This document shows, one piece after another, positions 1 to 8,559 of a stretch of 44,113 nt of DNA. The position numbers and the translations under genes were made by a program. Numbering within the stretch: position 1 is the first letter of the stretch; every line of letters starts with the position of its first letter. Source of the stretch: Muribaculaceae bacterium. Its GTDB lineage: Bacteria > Bacteroidota > Bacteroidia > Bacteroidales > Muribaculaceae. The stretch lies in NCBI GenBank assembly GCA_009775375.1, contig VSPO01000012.1:1-44113 (forward strand), in the 5' to 3' direction. Below the pieces are notes generated by a model. That model did no database searches, had not been told where the DNA came from, and saw nothing but the letters and a program-made list of their open reading frames with translations.

Positions 1-77
1 ATATTGCATCTGCGGTTTTCATGCCACAAATTTAACACTTTTCTCAAAATTCATGCACCGGGTTTTCGGCTTGAGCC
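1..77 (-). mobile_element. Left terminal copy of a probable insertion-sequence end
   Basis: Bases 6-77 are a perfect 72-base reverse complement of bases 44042-44113; the match stops abruptly after GGCTTGAGCC. Read on the minus strand, the repeat carries a TAAATTTG element (27-34), which fits the Bacteroidetes -7 consensus TAnnTTTG. It then has an ATG at 22 that opens a frame M-K-T-A-D-A-I running off the window. A shared terminal sequence, an inward promoter and a start codon are what an IS end looks like. The transposase family cannot be named from so little sequence. The coincidence with both window edges suggests that assembly stopped at a multicopy element. Confidence 0.65.
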
Positions 78-330
78 CAACTTATTGAGAATCATCCTTA
101 AATTTCTATAAGTCAATTTATAAAAAAAATATAATCACACAAATATCGGTTCAAATCGAGCGGATTTATTCGCGATTATTCTCAGAGCAAACCATAAAGA
201 AACGCTCCATTGGCCTACAGGATGAGCTACGTCAAACGTAGCCTTTCGGCACAATGGAGCGCTATACTACCACAAAGGTAGTAATATATTTTCAAAACGC
301 CAAACTAATTTGATTTATTCACTCACAAGC
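78..330. other. Non-coding stretch between IS end and radA
   Basis: No credible gene is visible in these 253 bases. The first half is AT-rich with no structure I can name. The second half, 203-283, holds nested inverted repeats described separately. The stretch lies downstream of radA, so part of it is probably the radA 3' end and terminator. Confidence 0.6.
203..283. ncRNA. Nested hairpin structure, possible small RNA or radA 3' element
   Basis: An outer perfect 10-bp stem pairs CGCTCCATTG (203-212) with CAATGGAGCG (252-261). Inside it a 6-bp stem GCTACG/CGTAGC (226-231 with 237-242) closes a 5-base loop. On the minus strand, GCC-GAAA-GGC offers an alternative GNRA-capped hairpin. Next to the outer stem is a 7-bp hairpin TACTACC/GGTAGTA (265-271 with 277-283). 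On the minus strand the outer stem is followed by a short T-rich run (TTTCTTT), so it may end the radA transcript. It is more elaborate than a plain terminator and could be a separate structured RNA or a repeat-family member. I do not recognise it. Confidence 0.4.
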
Positions 331-1695
331 TTACTCAAACAAGAAGCGCATAAGATCTTCTATCTTGCCTACCTCCACAAGCTTTATACTTAATTTGCCA
401 CATACTCCTTTGAGATTGCCTTTCGGGATTACGGCACATTCAAACCCAAGCTTTTCCGCTTCCGCCACACGGTGCTCAATCCTGGTGACTGTCCGGATCT
501 CTCCCGAAAGTCCCACCTCCCCGATAAATACGGTCTTCCGCGACACCGAGATGTCGAAATTAGACGACATTATCGCGGCAACCACGGCCATATCAATTGC
601 AGGGTCTTGCACCTTCAGCCCGCCTGCCATATTAAGGAATACGTCTTTTTGTCCCAACTTGAATCTCGCCCGCTTCTCAAGCACCGCCAGAAGCATGTTG
701 AGCCGACGTTGGTCGAATCCAGTCACGGAACGTTGAGGCGTGCCATAGGCAGCACTCGACACCAATGCCTGCACTTCCACCATAAACGGCCTTATCCCTT
801 CCACGGTCACCCCTATTGTTATTCCGCTCATCTCCTCGTCCCTATTCTCGGAAAGAAGCATCTCCGACGGATTCATCACCTCCTTTAGCCCCTTCTGCAC
901 CATCTCATAAATCCCTATCTCACTCGTGGACCCAAAACGGTTCTTTATCGCCCTTAGAAGGCGGTAGAGATATTGGCGGTCGCCCTCAAATTGCAATACC
1001 GTATCGACAATGTGCTCAAGCACTTTAGGCCCGGCGATGGCCCCGTCTTTGTTGATATGGCCCACGAGTATCACCGGGACGTTGCTCTCCTTGGCATATC
1101 GCAACAAAGCCGCCGCGCATTCCCTGACCTGACTTACGCTTCCCGCAGCCGACTCCACATCGTCGGACGCTATGGTCTGGATTGAATCAATTATGACCAA
1201 TTGCGGCTCAACATTCTCTATCTGAGTGAATATATTCCCAAGACGAGTCTCGCAAAGAATCAACGTGTTGTCGGAGACTTTTCCCAGTCGGTCGGCTCTC
1301 AATTTGAGCTGGCTCGCGCTCTCCTCCCCCGACACATATAGTATTCTTTTGTTTCTTATCGACAGGATATTCTGAAGAAGGAGCGTGGATTTTCCTATGC
1401 CGGGTTCTCCGCCTATAAGGGTCAGGCTGCCGGCCACCAGTCCCCCTCCGAGCACCCGGTTGAGCTCCTCCGATGGCATGTGTATGCGCGGTTCGACAAG
1501 CGGCTCTATTTCGGAAAGCTTGACCGGGGTCTCGGTGCGCTGACGCGACTTATTAGCCTTCCCTTTTTTCGCCACTACTACCTTCTCCTCGGCAAACGTA
1601 TTCCATTCGCCACACGCCGGGCACTTCCCGAGCCATTTGGGCGACTCATATCCACATGATTGACAAAAATATATGCTCTTGGTCTTTGTTGCCAT
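331..1695 (-). CDS. radA: DNA repair protein RadA
   Basis: RadA is a RecA-like ATPase that drives branch migration of recombination intermediates in the cytoplasm. The 454-residue length is normal for the family. An N-terminal zinc finger has cysteines 11, 14, 25 and 28. The Walker A motif GEPGIGKST spans about 96-104. The RadA-specific KNRFG motif sits near residue 250, and the C-terminal third is the Lon-protease-like domain (around GGLKVQDPAIDMAV). The ATG at 1695 gives the zinc finger its usual place. The gene lies 35 bases downstream of a SpoU-type methyltransferase on the same strand and is probably co-transcribed with it. Identification is secure. Confidence 0.97.
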   Translation of the reverse strand: MATKTKSIYFCQSCGYESPKWLGKCPACGEWNTFAEEKVVVAKKGKANKSRQRTETPVKLSEIEPLVEPRIHMPSEELNRVLGGGLVAGSLTLIGGEPGIGKSTLLLQNILSIRNKRILYVSGEESASQLKLRADRLGKVSDNTLILCETRLGNIFTQIENVEPQLVIIDSIQTIASDDVESAAGSVSQVRECAAALLRYAKESNVPVILVGHINKDGAIAGPKVLEHIVDTVLQFEGDRQYLYRLLRAIKNRFGSTSEIGIYEMVQKGLKEVMNPSEMLLSENRDEEMSGITIGVTVEGIRPFMVEVQALVSSAAYGTPQRSVTGFDQRRLNMLLAVLEKRARFKLGQKDVFLNMAGGLKVQDPAIDMAVVAAIMSSNFDISVSRKTVFIGEVGLSGEIRTVTRIEHRVAEAEKLGFECAVIPKGNLKGVCGKLSIKLVEVGKIEDLMRFLFE

Positions 1696-1730
1696 ACAAT
1701 AACCGGTTTTCCCTATTTATTATACTAAGA

Positions 1731-2507
1731 TTAATTTCTATGCCCCCGGAATTCTGCAAGCACAATCCCCGTTGCCACTGCCACATTCAATGAATCAGGA
1801 CACGATTGCGGACAATTCGCCGGGATCATCAAGCTATGCGTAACAAGCTTTCGAATCCGCTCGGAGATTCCATTGCCCTCATTCCCCATGATGACTACTC
1901 CCTCCTTCTCAAGCGTTGTCTTGAAAATATCATCGCCTCCCAAAAGAGTGCCATAGACGTTTCTCACCTTGCTCCGGATTATCAGTTCCTCCAAATCAGC
2001 ATAGATCACCCTGACTCTTCTCAGCGATCCCATCGAAGATTGCACGGTTTTCGAATTGAAAACGTCCACCGTGTCTTGAGAGGCATATATCGTATCAAGT
2101 CCAAACCAATCGGCCGTGCGGATAATCGTCCCAAGATTTCCGGGATCCTGAATACCATCCACCATTAAATAAAACCCGTCAGGACTCAGACCGGGCAACG
2201 TAGACTCTTCCGCCAGATAATATTGAGGCAGATGAAATGCGGCCAAGACTTCAGGAGGCGTTGACAATGAAGAGACCTTTCTAATCGTTTGATGTCCTGC
2301 CTCAAATATCCGCCCCTTCGCCGACTGCACAATCCCGGGATTATGTCCGATCCATTCCGGAGAGGCCACGAGGCAGTCAAGATCAAACACTCCAAGCATA
2401 TCCGCTACGCATTTTTCCCCTTCCGCGATAAAAAGCCCGTGGCGAAGCCGCCATTTCTTGTTGTGAAGAGAGGCCAATAGTGAGGTTTTTGTCTTTGATA
2501 TTTCCAT
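1731..2507 (-). CDS. SpoU/TrmH-family RNA 2'-O-methyltransferase
   Basis: This 258-residue protein is a SPOUT-class methyltransferase expected to transfer a methyl group from S-adenosylmethionine to a ribose 2'-OH of rRNA or tRNA. Motif 1 reads DGIQDPGNLGTIIRTADWFG (about 117-136). Motif 2 is GNEGNGIS, and motif 3 (IPANCPQS...SLNVAVATGIVLAEF) forms the knotted cofactor site. The N-terminal 100 residues fit the L30e-like substrate-binding domain of the RlmB/TrmH subgroup. The exact target nucleotide cannot be read from sequence. A TATCTTTG promoter element lies about 20 bases upstream of the ATG, so the leader is very short. The gene heads a two-gene unit with radA. Confidence 0.93.
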   Translation of the reverse strand: MEISKTKTSLLASLHNKKWRLRHGLFIAEGEKCVADMLGVFDLDCLVASPEWIGHNPGIVQSAKGRIFEAGHQTIRKVSSLSTPPEVLAAFHLPQYYLAEESTLPGLSPDGFYLMVDGIQDPGNLGTIIRTADWFGLDTIYASQDTVDVFNSKTVQSSMGSLRRVRVIYADLEELIIRSKVRNVYGTLLGGDDIFKTTLEKEGVVIMGNEGNGISERIRKLVTHSLMIPANCPQSCPDSLNVAVATGIVLAEFRGHRN

Positions 2508-2525
2508 CTGTCGCTATTTTTGAAT

Positions 2526-2533
2526 CAAAGATA
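2526..2533 (-). promoter_or_regulatory. Probable -7 element for the SpoU-radA unit
   Basis: On the minus strand the sequence reads TATCTTTG, a full match to the Bacteroidetes TAnnTTTG element, about 20 bases upstream of the methyltransferase ATG. A clean -33 TTTG at the right distance is not present; the region there is T-rich. It lies back to back with the nfo promoter. Confidence 0.5.
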
Positions 2534-2542
2534 CGGTTATTT

Positions 2543-2573
2543 TTTGACTTATGAAAAAATTTATTTACTTTTG
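2543..2573 (+). promoter_or_regulatory. Bacteroidetes-type promoter for nfo
   Basis: TTTG at 2543-2546 and TACTTTTG at 2566-2573 match the -33 TTTG and -7 TAnnTTTG consensus with a 19-base spacer. Transcription would start near 2580, giving nfo a leader of about 90 bases. The element overlaps the region of the divergent SpoU-radA promoter, so the two units may interfere. Confidence 0.7.
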
Positions 2574-2669
2574 TGCTGCAATATCGGGATTAGTAATCGT
2601 AAAGCATAAATTTTATCAAGTTGTTTTTTATCATTACTTAGTACCCAGCTAACTAAATAAATATCTTAA

Positions 2670-3512
2670 ATGAAATATATTGGAGCACATGTCAGCGTTG
2701 CCGGAGGTGTAGGCAACGCGCCTGTTCAGGCACACGCTATCGGGGCCAAGGCCTTCGCGCTTTTCACGGGAAGCAGTTCGCGTTGGCAATCAAAAGATAT
2801 CCCGGAGGAGGAGATTGCCAGATTCAAAAGCAACTGCCAACTCTACGGATTCACCCCGGAAGTGATTCTCCCCCACGACAATTTTCTTATCAACCTTGGG
2901 TCGCCGGATTCCAAGAAACTCGCCATGTCGCGAAAATCATTTCTCGACGAGATGCGTCGCTGCATGCAGCTTGGTCTGACAATGCTTAATTTCCATCCCG
3001 GAAGCCACCTCAATGCCATATCCGAAGAGGAATGCCTCGACCGCATCGCAGAGTCAGTCAATATGACTTTGGAGAAGACTGAAGGTGTCATCGCAGTGCT
3101 TGAAAACGTAGCGGGACAAGGCTCCAACATGGGCCATAGTTTCGAGCAGCTTGCCTATATCATTGACCGAGTGGAAGACAAAAGCAGAGTCGGCGTATGC
3201 ATCGACACATGCCATGCATACTCTGCAGGATTCGATCTTGCCACTCCGGAAGGGTATGAGGAAACTTGGCGACTGTTCGACTCCATAATAGGATTCAATT
3301 ATCTTAAGGGAATGCATCTCAATGACGACAAAAAGGAACTGGGATCGAGAATCGACCGCCATGCAAGCATCGGCATGGGCACTTTGGGCAAGGATTTCTT
3401 CTCCCGGCTTGTCAACGACCCGCGTTTCGACAATATCCCCCTGATTCTTGAGACGCCCGACGAGGCTGCGTGGCCTGAAGAAATAGCCTGGCTATATTCT
3501 GAAATCAGATAA
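2670..3512 (+). CDS. nfo: Endonuclease IV (AP endonuclease)
   Basis: Endonuclease IV cleaves the backbone 5' of abasic sites and trims blocked 3' ends in base-excision repair. Every trinuclear-zinc ligand of the E. coli enzyme is present at the same number: His69, His109, Glu145, Asp179, His182, His216, Asp229, His231 and Glu261. The signatures ENVAGQGSNMGHSF and CIDTCHAYSAGFDL are plain. At 280 residues it is full length, and the ATG at 2670 (MKYIGAHVS) is the usual N-terminus. It is transcribed from its own promoter, divergent from radA; an MFS transporter follows after 56 bases with no terminator between. Confidence 0.98.
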   Translation: MKYIGAHVSVAGGVGNAPVQAHAIGAKAFALFTGSSSRWQSKDIPEEEIARFKSNCQLYGFTPEVILPHDNFLINLGSPDSKKLAMSRKSFLDEMRRCMQLGLTMLNFHPGSHLNAISEEECLDRIAESVNMTLEKTEGVIAVLENVAGQGSNMGHSFEQLAYIIDRVEDKSRVGVCIDTCHAYSAGFDLATPEGYEETWRLFDSIIGFNYLKGMHLNDDKKELGSRIDRHASIGMGTLGKDFFSRLVNDPRFDNIPLILETPDEAAWPEEIAWLYSEIR

Positions 3513-3568
3513 ACAGATCTCTTTTGATAGATACCTAATTGACAAAACTATAAAATCAAATACATACG

Positions 3569-5389
3569 ATGAAAACAAAACCGGATTTAGGCTTCTGGAA
3601 GCTATGGAATCTGAGCTTCGGTTTTTTCGGAGTCCAGATTGCGTATGCCTTGCAGAGTGCCAATGTTTCGCGTATTTTCACCACTATTGGTGCGGATCCG
3701 CATGAGCTAAGTTATTTTTGGATTCTCCCCCCCTTGATGGGACTGCTGGTGCAGCCGGTCGTAGGAATGATGAGCGACCGCACTTGGAATCGCTTCGGAC
3801 GCCGTCTCCCATATCTTATACTTGGAGCGCTTATCGCCGTAGTAGTGATGTGTCTGCTTCCAAACGCAGGAAGTTTCCATTTCACGGTGGCAAGCGCAAT
3901 CCTATTTGGCATCATTGCTTTGATGCTTCTCGACACTTCCATCAACATGGCAATGCAACCCTTCAAGATGCTTGTCGGCGACATGGTCAACGAGAAGCAG
4001 AAAGGTCTTGCCTATTCAATCCAAAGCTTCCTTTGCAACGCAGGCTCAATCGTGGGATATATATTCCCGATATTATTGGGATGGATAGGACTTCAAAACA
4101 CGGCCCCTCACGGTGTCGTACCCTCCACCGTCATATGGTCTTTCTACATCGGAGCCGCCATTCTGCTTATTTGCGTCATCTATTCTCTTATAAAGATTAA
4201 GGAATGGCCTCCTCAGGTCTACAATGAATACAACGGCGGGGAAGAGCGAGGCAAGGAGAAATCTCCCGGGGTCATAAGGCTTCTCCGCAATGCTCCTTCG
4301 ACATTCTGGACGGTAGGAGTCGTGCAATTCTTTTGCTGGTTCGCATTCCTTTTCCTTTGGACTTACGCCACCAACACTGTAGCCTTCAAGGCTTTTGACA
4401 CGCCATCTATGGAAAGCGTGGCAGGTATTGCCGACGGCGACAAGGTCTATAAATCCAAAAACATTCTGCTTGGTGATTCCGTGCTCATCGTAAGCCATGG
4501 AAGCGCACTCGCTCAGGGAGTCGAAGCAGGGGGAATATTTTATCCCGCCTCAACGGTAGTTGTCAATGGCAATGACACTATTGTTTCCGACCATCACATC
4601 GTAAATGATGAGAACGGCTATGCAAAGGCTTCATTCAACAAGCCTCTTTCTCAAATCTCCTCCCTTTCCATCGACGGACGTTCCGTTCCTGATTTTTCGA
4701 ATGCCAAAGTGGTGGATTATCTTTCAAGACTCCAGGGACCGGTGACCCTGACGGAGGCCGCAATAGTGGCTGAGGGGGAAGACGGGACTCTTACGATTGA
4801 AGACGCTTCGAGCCATCAGGTGAAGGACGCTTCCAAATGCAGCTACGTGACCAATATCGTCCTTAATGCCGCCACTCCGCAATACAACGACGCCGGCAAC
4901 TGGGTAGGTCTGCTATACGCAATCCAGGCCTTGGGATCAGTCGTATGGGCCGTGATGTTGCCGAAATTCAGGAGCCGCAAATTCTCCTATTCCTTAAGTC
5001 TTGTCCTTGCGGGAATCGGGTTCATAATGATGTCGTTCATCACCAACCAATGGCTCCTTTTCCTCGCCTTTATCCTTATTGGATGCGGATGGGCGGCAAT
5101 GCTCGCATGGCCTTTCACGATCCTGACAAATTCAATCAAAGGTGGGAATATCGGAGCTTATCTCGGTTTGTTTAACTGCACGATCTGCATTCCTCAGATT
5201 GTAGCGGCATTGGTCGGAGGCGTGATCCTTTCCATTATGAGCAAACCGGGCGAAGTGGCGCCTGAGTATCTGATGATGACAATCGCGGGAGTCGCAATAA
5301 TCATAGGCTCTGTCTGTGTCTTCTTCATCAAAGAGAGCAACGACGGAAATGCCCCGAAAGAGGCTCCGGTGGAAAGTGAGAATATCTGA
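3569..5389 (+). CDS. MFS transporter, SLC45/sucrose-transporter-like, with large periplasmic insert
   Basis: A 606-residue inner-membrane carrier of the glycoside-proton symporter type (SLC45/GPH-like). It probably imports a glucoside such as maltose or sucrose, but the substrate is inferred only from the family. Twelve hydrophobic segments are recognisable, and the loop after TM2 carries the MFS signature SDRTWNRFGRRLPYLILG. Between TM7 (about 247-268) and TM8 (about 443-464) there is a hydrophilic insert of about 160 residues (about 278-438) that ordinary family members of about 450 residues lack. By topology this insert lies in the periplasm; its beta-rich, Asp/Gly-rich sequence suggests a small folded domain. 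A perfect 40-base palindrome terminates the gene against the convergent urease operon. Confidence 0.88.
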   Translation: MKTKPDLGFWKLWNLSFGFFGVQIAYALQSANVSRIFTTIGADPHELSYFWILPPLMGLLVQPVVGMMSDRTWNRFGRRLPYLILGALIAVVVMCLLPNAGSFHFTVASAILFGIIALMLLDTSINMAMQPFKMLVGDMVNEKQKGLAYSIQSFLCNAGSIVGYIFPILLGWIGLQNTAPHGVVPSTVIWSFYIGAAILLICVIYSLIKIKEWPPQVYNEYNGGEERGKEKSPGVIRLLRNAPSTFWTVGVVQFFCWFAFLFLWTYATNTVAFKAFDTPSMESVAGIADGDKVYKSKNILLGDSVLIVSHGSALAQGVEAGGIFYPASTVVVNGNDTIVSDHHIVNDENGYAKASFNKPLSQISSLSIDGRSVPDFSNAKVVDYLSRLQGPVTLTEAAIVAEGEDGTLTIEDASSHQVKDASKCSYVTNIVLNAATPQYNDAGNWVGLLYAIQALGSVVWAVMLPKFRSRKFSYSLSLVLAGIGFIMMSFITNQWLLFLAFILIGCGWAAMLAWPFTILTNSIKGGNIGAYLGLFNCTICIPQIVAALVGGVILSIMSKPGEVAPEYLMMTIAGVAIIIGSVCVFFIKESNDGNAPKEAPVESENI

Positions 5390-5410
5390 TCGCCAACCAC
5401 TCCAAAGTTA

Positions 5411-5450
5411 AACATAAAGGCGAGCCAATCGATTGGCTCGCCTTTATGTT
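5411..5450. terminator. Bidirectional terminator between MFS gene and ureD
   Basis: The 40 bases are a perfect palindrome: AACATAAAGGCGAGCCAATC is followed directly by its own reverse complement. The GC-rich centre of the stem is flanked by A/T-rich outer pairs, which gives U-rich tails on both strands. It lies between the convergent ends of the transporter gene and the urease operon, so it can stop both transcripts. Confidence 0.85.
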
Positions 5451-5463
5451 ATATGGCTCCTTT

Positions 5464-6417
5464 TTATCTCCAAGGAAATTCCTCAGGCACTGGATGCCCC
5501 TTCACCACTTGACGCACTGTGCTGCAAAAGCTCCTGACCATCTTCTTGACAGGTCCGGGCTCCATACCAAGCACCTTGTATAGCAGGCCGGCATCATTTG
5601 GAAGCCGTGTTATCCCTGCCGCGATCATATTACTTCGGTCGAGAAAAGCCTCGGTCCTGTCGTAAATCTCATCCGCCTTTTCCTTGGGAGTCATGACGAG
5701 AACATTGGCAAAGACATCAAATCTTCCCATCACGCCAAGATTTCTGGGATGCTCCATAGCAGGGTCGATGACGAATTTCTCTCTGAACAGTTGCTTGCCG
5801 TCGGGACGCTCCCCATGGCTGCAAACTGAAAGAATATCGTATTGGAAAAGTTCTCCCTCGTTGTAATATTTCCTTCCGCCCATGAAAATCTCAGAATAAA
5901 AGACCGTGGCATTCTCCGCTACAGTCAGACGCGTATCTGATATGAAACGTGTGTGCTTGCACGGAATCACCGGTTCGGGCATGAACTCAAGATAGGCATT
6001 GTCTTCAAGCACAATGTTCTGGACGAGTCCGGAATAGTTGTATCTCATCTCTGCCAACTTCGTTGCGGCTCCTGTGGAGACCCATGCATAAGCATCTTTC
6101 TTCACAGTTATATCCTGCCGGTATCTATCGCCATCCACGTTCGGACCTCCCGACGACAGAATGTAGACGCAAGGCATTTCAGGCATCTCCTCGTCGAAAT
6201 ACAGCTCTTGCTGCACGATAAGCGGATGGCGCCTGTCCAAGTCCCTGAGGATGCTTTTCCCCTCCTTGTCGAGCTCAAATCCAAGACGCAGATACCCATG
6301 CTTGCCGGGCGCTCCGACATACATGGCTTCAGGCTCCTTAAGATAGCGAGCCATCTCCCGCGCCGCAGAGAAATCCACCTCCGGGGCTATTGTCTTTTCC
6401 TTTTTCTGGCTGATCAT
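5464..6417 (-). CDS. ureD: Urease accessory protein UreD (UreH)
   Basis: UreD binds apo-urease and, with UreF and UreG, forms the complex through which nickel is delivered to UreC. The roughly 317-residue protein is longer than the usual 270-290 but keeps the family pattern, including QELYFDEEMPEMPCVYILSS and the conserved C-terminal part. I prefer the ATG at 6417: it follows the ureG TGA after one base and has AAGGA about nine bases upstream, typical of translational coupling. A GTG at 6432 would add five residues and overlap ureG, but has no ribosome binding site. This is the last gene of the operon and ends just before the bidirectional terminator. Confidence 0.93.
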   Translation of the reverse strand: MISQKKEKTIAPEVDFSAAREMARYLKEPEAMYVGAPGKHGYLRLGFELDKEGKSILRDLDRRHPLIVQQELYFDEEMPEMPCVYILSSGGPNVDGDRYRQDITVKKDAYAWVSTGAATKLAEMRYNYSGLVQNIVLEDNAYLEFMPEPVIPCKHTRFISDTRLTVAENATVFYSEIFMGGRKYYNEGELFQYDILSVCSHGERPDGKQLFREKFVIDPAMEHPRNLGVMGRFDVFANVLVMTPKEKADEIYDRTEAFLDRSNMIAAGITRLPNDAGLLYKVLGMEPGPVKKMVRSFCSTVRQVVKGHPVPEEFPWR

Positions 6418-6418
6418 A

Positions 6419-7051
6419 TCATTCCTTGCCACCGGTTTTGTCGAAAAGAGCCATCTTGAAGATGAGGTCTACAAGTTCGTCTATTCCCTCCCCGGTCATA
6501 CAATTGGTGAATACAAACGGTTTGCCAGGACGCATAAGACGTGAGTCATGGTCCATCACCCCAAGGTCGGCATGCACGTAGGGGGCAAGATCCGTCTTAT
6601 TTATGACGAGAATGTCGCTCTGAGAAATTCCGGGGCCATCTTTGCGTGGGATTTTGTCGCCGGCAGCCACGTCGATGACGTATATAAAGAAGTCCACCAA
6701 GGCAGGAGAGAATGTCAGGGTCAGATTATCGCCACCACTCTCTATAAGCACTATGTCGGAATCAGGAAATTTCTCTTCCATCTCTTCCACGGCCGCGATA
6801 TTCATTGAAGGGTCTTCCCTGACAGCCGTATGAGGACACGCACCCGTCTCCACTCCTATTATTTTGTCTTCCACGAGAATCCCCTTCAAGGTCTTTCTGA
6901 CGTGTTTAGCATCTTCCGTGGTCACGATGTCGTTAGTGATAATAAGCACCTTCTGCCCAAGCTCAAGAAGCCTGGGAGTGATTGCCTCTATCAGAGCGGT
7001 CTTTCCTGATCCTACAGGACCGCCAATTCCTATTCTACACGTATTCGACAT
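6419..7051 (-). CDS. ureG: Urease accessory GTPase UreG
   Basis: UreG is the SIMIBI-class GTPase that carries nickel to urease; GTP hydrolysis powers release of the metal into the active site. The 210-residue length is typical. The P-loop GPVGSGKT spans residues 11-18. The invariant nickel-binding Cys-Pro-His triad is at 72-74 (GACPHTAVREDPSMN). ESGGDNL and NKTDLAPYV supply the switch and base-recognition motifs. It lies 58 bases after ureF and is joined to ureD by near-zero spacing. Confidence 0.98.
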   Translation of the reverse strand: MSNTCRIGIGGPVGSGKTALIEAITPRLLELGQKVLIITNDIVTTEDAKHVRKTLKGILVEDKIIGVETGACPHTAVREDPSMNIAAVEEMEEKFPDSDIVLIESGGDNLTLTFSPALVDFFIYVIDVAAGDKIPRKDGPGISQSDILVINKTDLAPYVHADLGVMDHDSRLMRPGKPFVFTNCMTGEGIDELVDLIFKMALFDKTGGKE

Positions 7052-7109
7052 ATCTTATTTCTTATTCAAAATTTTGTTGATAACTGTATTTTCTTGTCTT
7101 TAATGGATT

Positions 7110-7808
7110 TCAGTTCATGAACATCCTCATATTGCCCTTCTCATGAAGGGATGCGAGGATATCAAGTTCGGGATAGAACGCATTCATGTCTCCGGGCTGC
7201 ATTTTTGAGGCCTCTTCATATAGGGCCGGAATCTCTCCGGCAAGTTTCTCAAGAATTAATTGTGTGTCGTAGTGAGAAACCTTCACGCAACGCAACGCCG
7301 CACTGAGCACCATATTGATAATCCCGTATTGATGGGAGCAGAACAATTCGCGCTCCCCTATTCCGGCGGCGGCAAATGTCATTCCCTGCGCCACCGGATA
7401 CGTGCCCGGTGTTTCTCCGCTTTTTATGTCGCCGAGCCATTGCTCTATCATGCCGTTGTCGAAGAGTCTCACGGCCAACTCAGCCAGTTTCTTCCCCATT
7501 CTTTGGATCATGAGCCGCGCCTCTGAATTCATCTTGAACATTATCAAATAGCGGTCCATTTCGCGGCAGGTGTCATAATCCTTCTTCAGGAAAGCCCTGT
7601 GAGTATGAATGGCGGCAACCCCGTCGCTATAGGCAGCCTGATGGGATTGGGCCCTTGTGAACGCTTCCAATGATGCTGCATCTGTCACAATGTTTTCGAA
7701 AGATGCCGTTTCCAGACTGTTGGAAAAGGAAAAGGTTCCGACCGGAAATGTGGAGTCAGTGAACTGCAACAACCGCATCAAGGCAACCATGTCTTTTTCT
7801 CGCGACAT
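7110..7808 (-). CDS. ureF: Urease accessory protein UreF
   Basis: UreF is the all-helical scaffold that bridges UreD and UreG and acts as a gate for nickel transfer. The diagnostic N-terminal motif reads FTDSTFPVGTFSFSNSLE (about 16-33). The C-terminal helices carry the conserved pattern around MVLSAALRCVKVSH. The 232-residue length is normal. The ATG at 7808 lies 5 bases after the ureE stop codon, which fits coupled translation. Confidence 0.95.
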   Translation of the reverse strand: MSREKDMVALMRLLQFTDSTFPVGTFSFSNSLETASFENIVTDAASLEAFTRAQSHQAAYSDGVAAIHTHRAFLKKDYDTCREMDRYLIMFKMNSEARLMIQRMGKKLAELAVRLFDNGMIEQWLGDIKSGETPGTYPVAQGMTFAAAGIGERELFCSHQYGIINMVLSAALRCVKVSHYDTQLILEKLAGEIPALYEEASKMQPGDMNAFYPELDILASLHEKGNMRMFMN

Positions 7809-7813
7809 AGGCC

Positions 7814-8464
7814 TCAGTGGTTATGACAATGACAATCGCCATGATCATGGTCATGATGATGGCCCTCTCCGTGCTCGTGTTCATGGCAGTGCACGATGTG
7901 GCCATGCGAATGTTCGTGGCTATGGCTCTCATGACCGGCGCCTCCGAAAAGTCTGCGGATCTCGTGAGGGGCAAGATAAGGGATTATCTCCATCCCTTTT
8001 TGGAATTCATACGTAATCCCTTCTATGTGATGTGTCTCCATGACGGAAAGCATCACCTTCTTATCCACCGTCAAGGGGACGTACACCTTGGTGCCTTTCA
8101 CCACTGCAGGCCAATGCTGGTTGCCTACGGCATGGCCAAGTTCCACCGACACTCGGATTATGGTCTGTGGGTCATTATCGGCAAGCCCCGACATATCGAT
8201 GACAAGCACCGGACTTAACTCTATCTTCAATACGGCAGCTTTCCCTGTCTCGGGATCATAATATATTACGTCGCCGTCAACTATTTGTGAGTGTCGCGCA
8301 AGGGCTATGGGATATTCCTCCCCACTGACGCCTTTCCCAAGGAAACGCGATTTCTGGGCGGTCCATTGGTCGAGGAATATGTAATCCACCTCGGCGTTCT
8401 CCAGCTTCTCTTTCCATTCCGGAGAAAGATTGATGTTGCCTAATATATCGTTGTAAACTTTCAT
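7814..8464 (-). CDS. ureE: Urease nickel metallochaperone UreE with His-rich tail
   Basis: UreE is the dimeric nickel carrier that hands Ni(II) to UreG. Residues 1-75 form the peptide-binding domain and about 76-165 the metal-binding domain, with the conserved dimer-interface histidine in the VELGHAVGNQHWPAV segment (His111 or His117 by position). The tail from 178 to 216 contains 18 histidines in 39 residues plus three cysteines, comparable to the nickel-storing tails of Klebsiella-type UreE. This suggests the cell buffers or stores nickel. The tail DNA consists of repeated CAT/CAC-GAT/GAC codons, so its length may vary between strains by slippage. Confidence 0.96.
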   Translation of the reverse strand: MKVYNDILGNINLSPEWKEKLENAEVDYIFLDQWTAQKSRFLGKGVSGEEYPIALARHSQIVDGDVIYYDPETGKAAVLKIELSPVLVIDMSGLADNDPQTIIRVSVELGHAVGNQHWPAVVKGTKVYVPLTVDKKVMLSVMETHHIEGITYEFQKGMEIIPYLAPHEIRRLFGGAGHESHSHEHSHGHIVHCHEHEHGEGHHHDHDHGDCHCHNH

Positions 8465-8559
8465 TGCTGTCTGATTAGAATAATACAGGGGGAGGCCTCT
8501 GCGACCCCCTCCTGTATCTGATGGTTATTTCTGTTTTTTATATCTCTGCATATGATTGA

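Noticed and set aside
145..165. GGTTCAAATC resembling a tRNA T-loop
   Set aside because: The flanking bases do not form the 5-bp T-stem and no acceptor, D or anticodon arm can be built around it.
7817..8218. Plus-strand frame opposite ureE, rich in Met and Val
   Set aside because: It is the antisense of the His-rich UreE tail; the repeated CAT/GAT codons open a Met-rich frame by chance.
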